A program made the position numbers and the translations under genes. The notes beneath the pieces were generated by a model, which was not told where the DNA came from, ran no database searches, and saw only the letters and a program-made list of their open reading frames with translations. 31,341 nt of DNA from JAIEPW01 sp964406035 (GTDB taxonomy: Bacteria > Acidobacteriota > Terriglobia > Bryobacterales > Bryobacteraceae): positions 1 through 31,341 of the forward strand of contig CAYOQB010000051.1 of the NCBI GenBank assembly GCA_964406035.1, in the 5' to 3' direction. Of the stretch, positions 31,071 through 31,341 are shown in pieces; the stretch's first letter is position 1, and every line of letters begins with the position of its first letter.

Positions 31071-31341
31071 ATGCGCAGACGCGACATCCTGAGGACGGCG
31101 GCCCACGGCTTTGGCGCAATCGCGCTGGAGTGGATGCTCGCCCGGGACCTGGGAGCCGCGCCCGCCAAACGCGCCAATCCGCTGGCCGCCAAGCCGCCGC
31201 ACTTCCCAGGCAAGGCCAAGTCGGTCATCTTCCTCTACATGGTGGGCGCGCCGAGCCACATCGACACCTTTGATCCCAAGCCGCTCCTGAAGAAATACGA
31301 GGGGCAGAAGCTGCCCGAGAGCATGGGCAAGGTCGGCAGCC
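31071..31341 (+). CDS. DUF1501 family exported protein, 5' part only
   Basis: The right edge cuts the gene after about 90 residues. The N terminus MRRRDILRTAAHGFGAIAL has a twin-arginine-type leader (RRRDIL followed by a hydrophobic stretch). The mature start SVIFLYMVGAPSHIDTFDPKPLLKKYEGQKLP is the DUF1501 signature; these are sulfatase-like alkaline-phosphatase-fold proteins, abundant in Planctomycetes, Verrucomicrobia and Acidobacteria and often encoded beside DUF1553/DUF1549 cytochrome proteins. Activity is uncharacterised for most members. AGAG sits six bases before the ATG. It is divergent from the cyclase-like operon. Confidence 0.88.
   Translation, partial: MRRRDILRTAAHGFGAIALEWMLARDLGAAPAKRANPLAAKPPHFPGKAKSVIFLYMVGAPSHIDTFDPKPLLKKYEGQKLPESMGKVGS

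Noticed and set aside
1..31341. CRISPR arrays, tRNA/rRNA genes, insertion sequences, RTX repeats
   Set aside because: No regularly spaced repeats, no cloverleaf or rRNA segments, no transposase frames and no GGxGxD arrays next to the cyclase-like gene were seen.

Overview
The window is a high-GC, gene-dense bacterial chromosome segment with no RNA genes, CRISPR array or intact insertion sequence. A start-of-gene DUF1501 protein with a Tat-type leader, many secreted proteins of unknown function, PQQ-type beta-propeller and serine hydrolase genes, a LolA-like protein and Gram-negative heptose metabolism (RfaE2) suggest a soil Acidobacteriota, perhaps a Bryobacterales/Solibacter-like lineage. 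That placement is inference from gene content; no marker gene here settles it.

Layout. 1-3157: a truncated penicillin acylase (minus) divergent from a CNNM/CorC transporter-like protein, then Dps and a secreted mono-haem cytochrome c. 3192-6582: L-2-hydroxyglutarate oxidase (minus) divergent from a two-gene operon of an uncharacterised protein and fumarylacetoacetase, which share an ATGA overlap. 6667-7250: a DUF4760 membrane protein gene broken by two one-base insertions in homopolymers. 7309-14899: a minus-strand run of phosphofructokinase, iron-dependent alcohol dehydrogenase, PQQ-like beta-propeller, rfaE2 and mfd, with gaps or overlaps of about 10-80 bases. 14992-17630: a conserved unknown gene, then a PhoR-like kinase and an OmpR/PhoB-like regulator. 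17631-22072: a serine hydrolase, a DUF4097-like secreted protein, an AraC-family regulator after a 582-base gene-free stretch, and a small secreted protein. 22287-25295: orphan hrcA, facing a lolA-like gene translationally coupled to an unusual DUF429::PdxH fusion gene.

The most striking part is 25323-30969, a minus-strand operon of three secreted proteins tied together by a 4-base and a 13-base gene overlap. The first and largest protein (837 residues) carries a pretoxin-TG-like segment followed by a region that closely matches the catalytic signatures of the CyaA / edema factor / ExoY nucleotidyl cyclase toxins. These are the paired lysines in a TKG-N5-KS-x-DWG block, the LTAD-x-D metal-binding pair and an HG-x-E loop. 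The second protein carries two PASTA repeats outside any kinase, and the third a 25-residue tandem repeat. I read this as a candidate cyclase-toxin-like secreted system in an environmental bacterium. The window ends inside a DUF1501 gene divergent from this operon.

A recurring regulatory theme is a -10-like hexamer only 10-12 bases before the start codon of several genes, which suggests very short-leader or leaderless transcripts.
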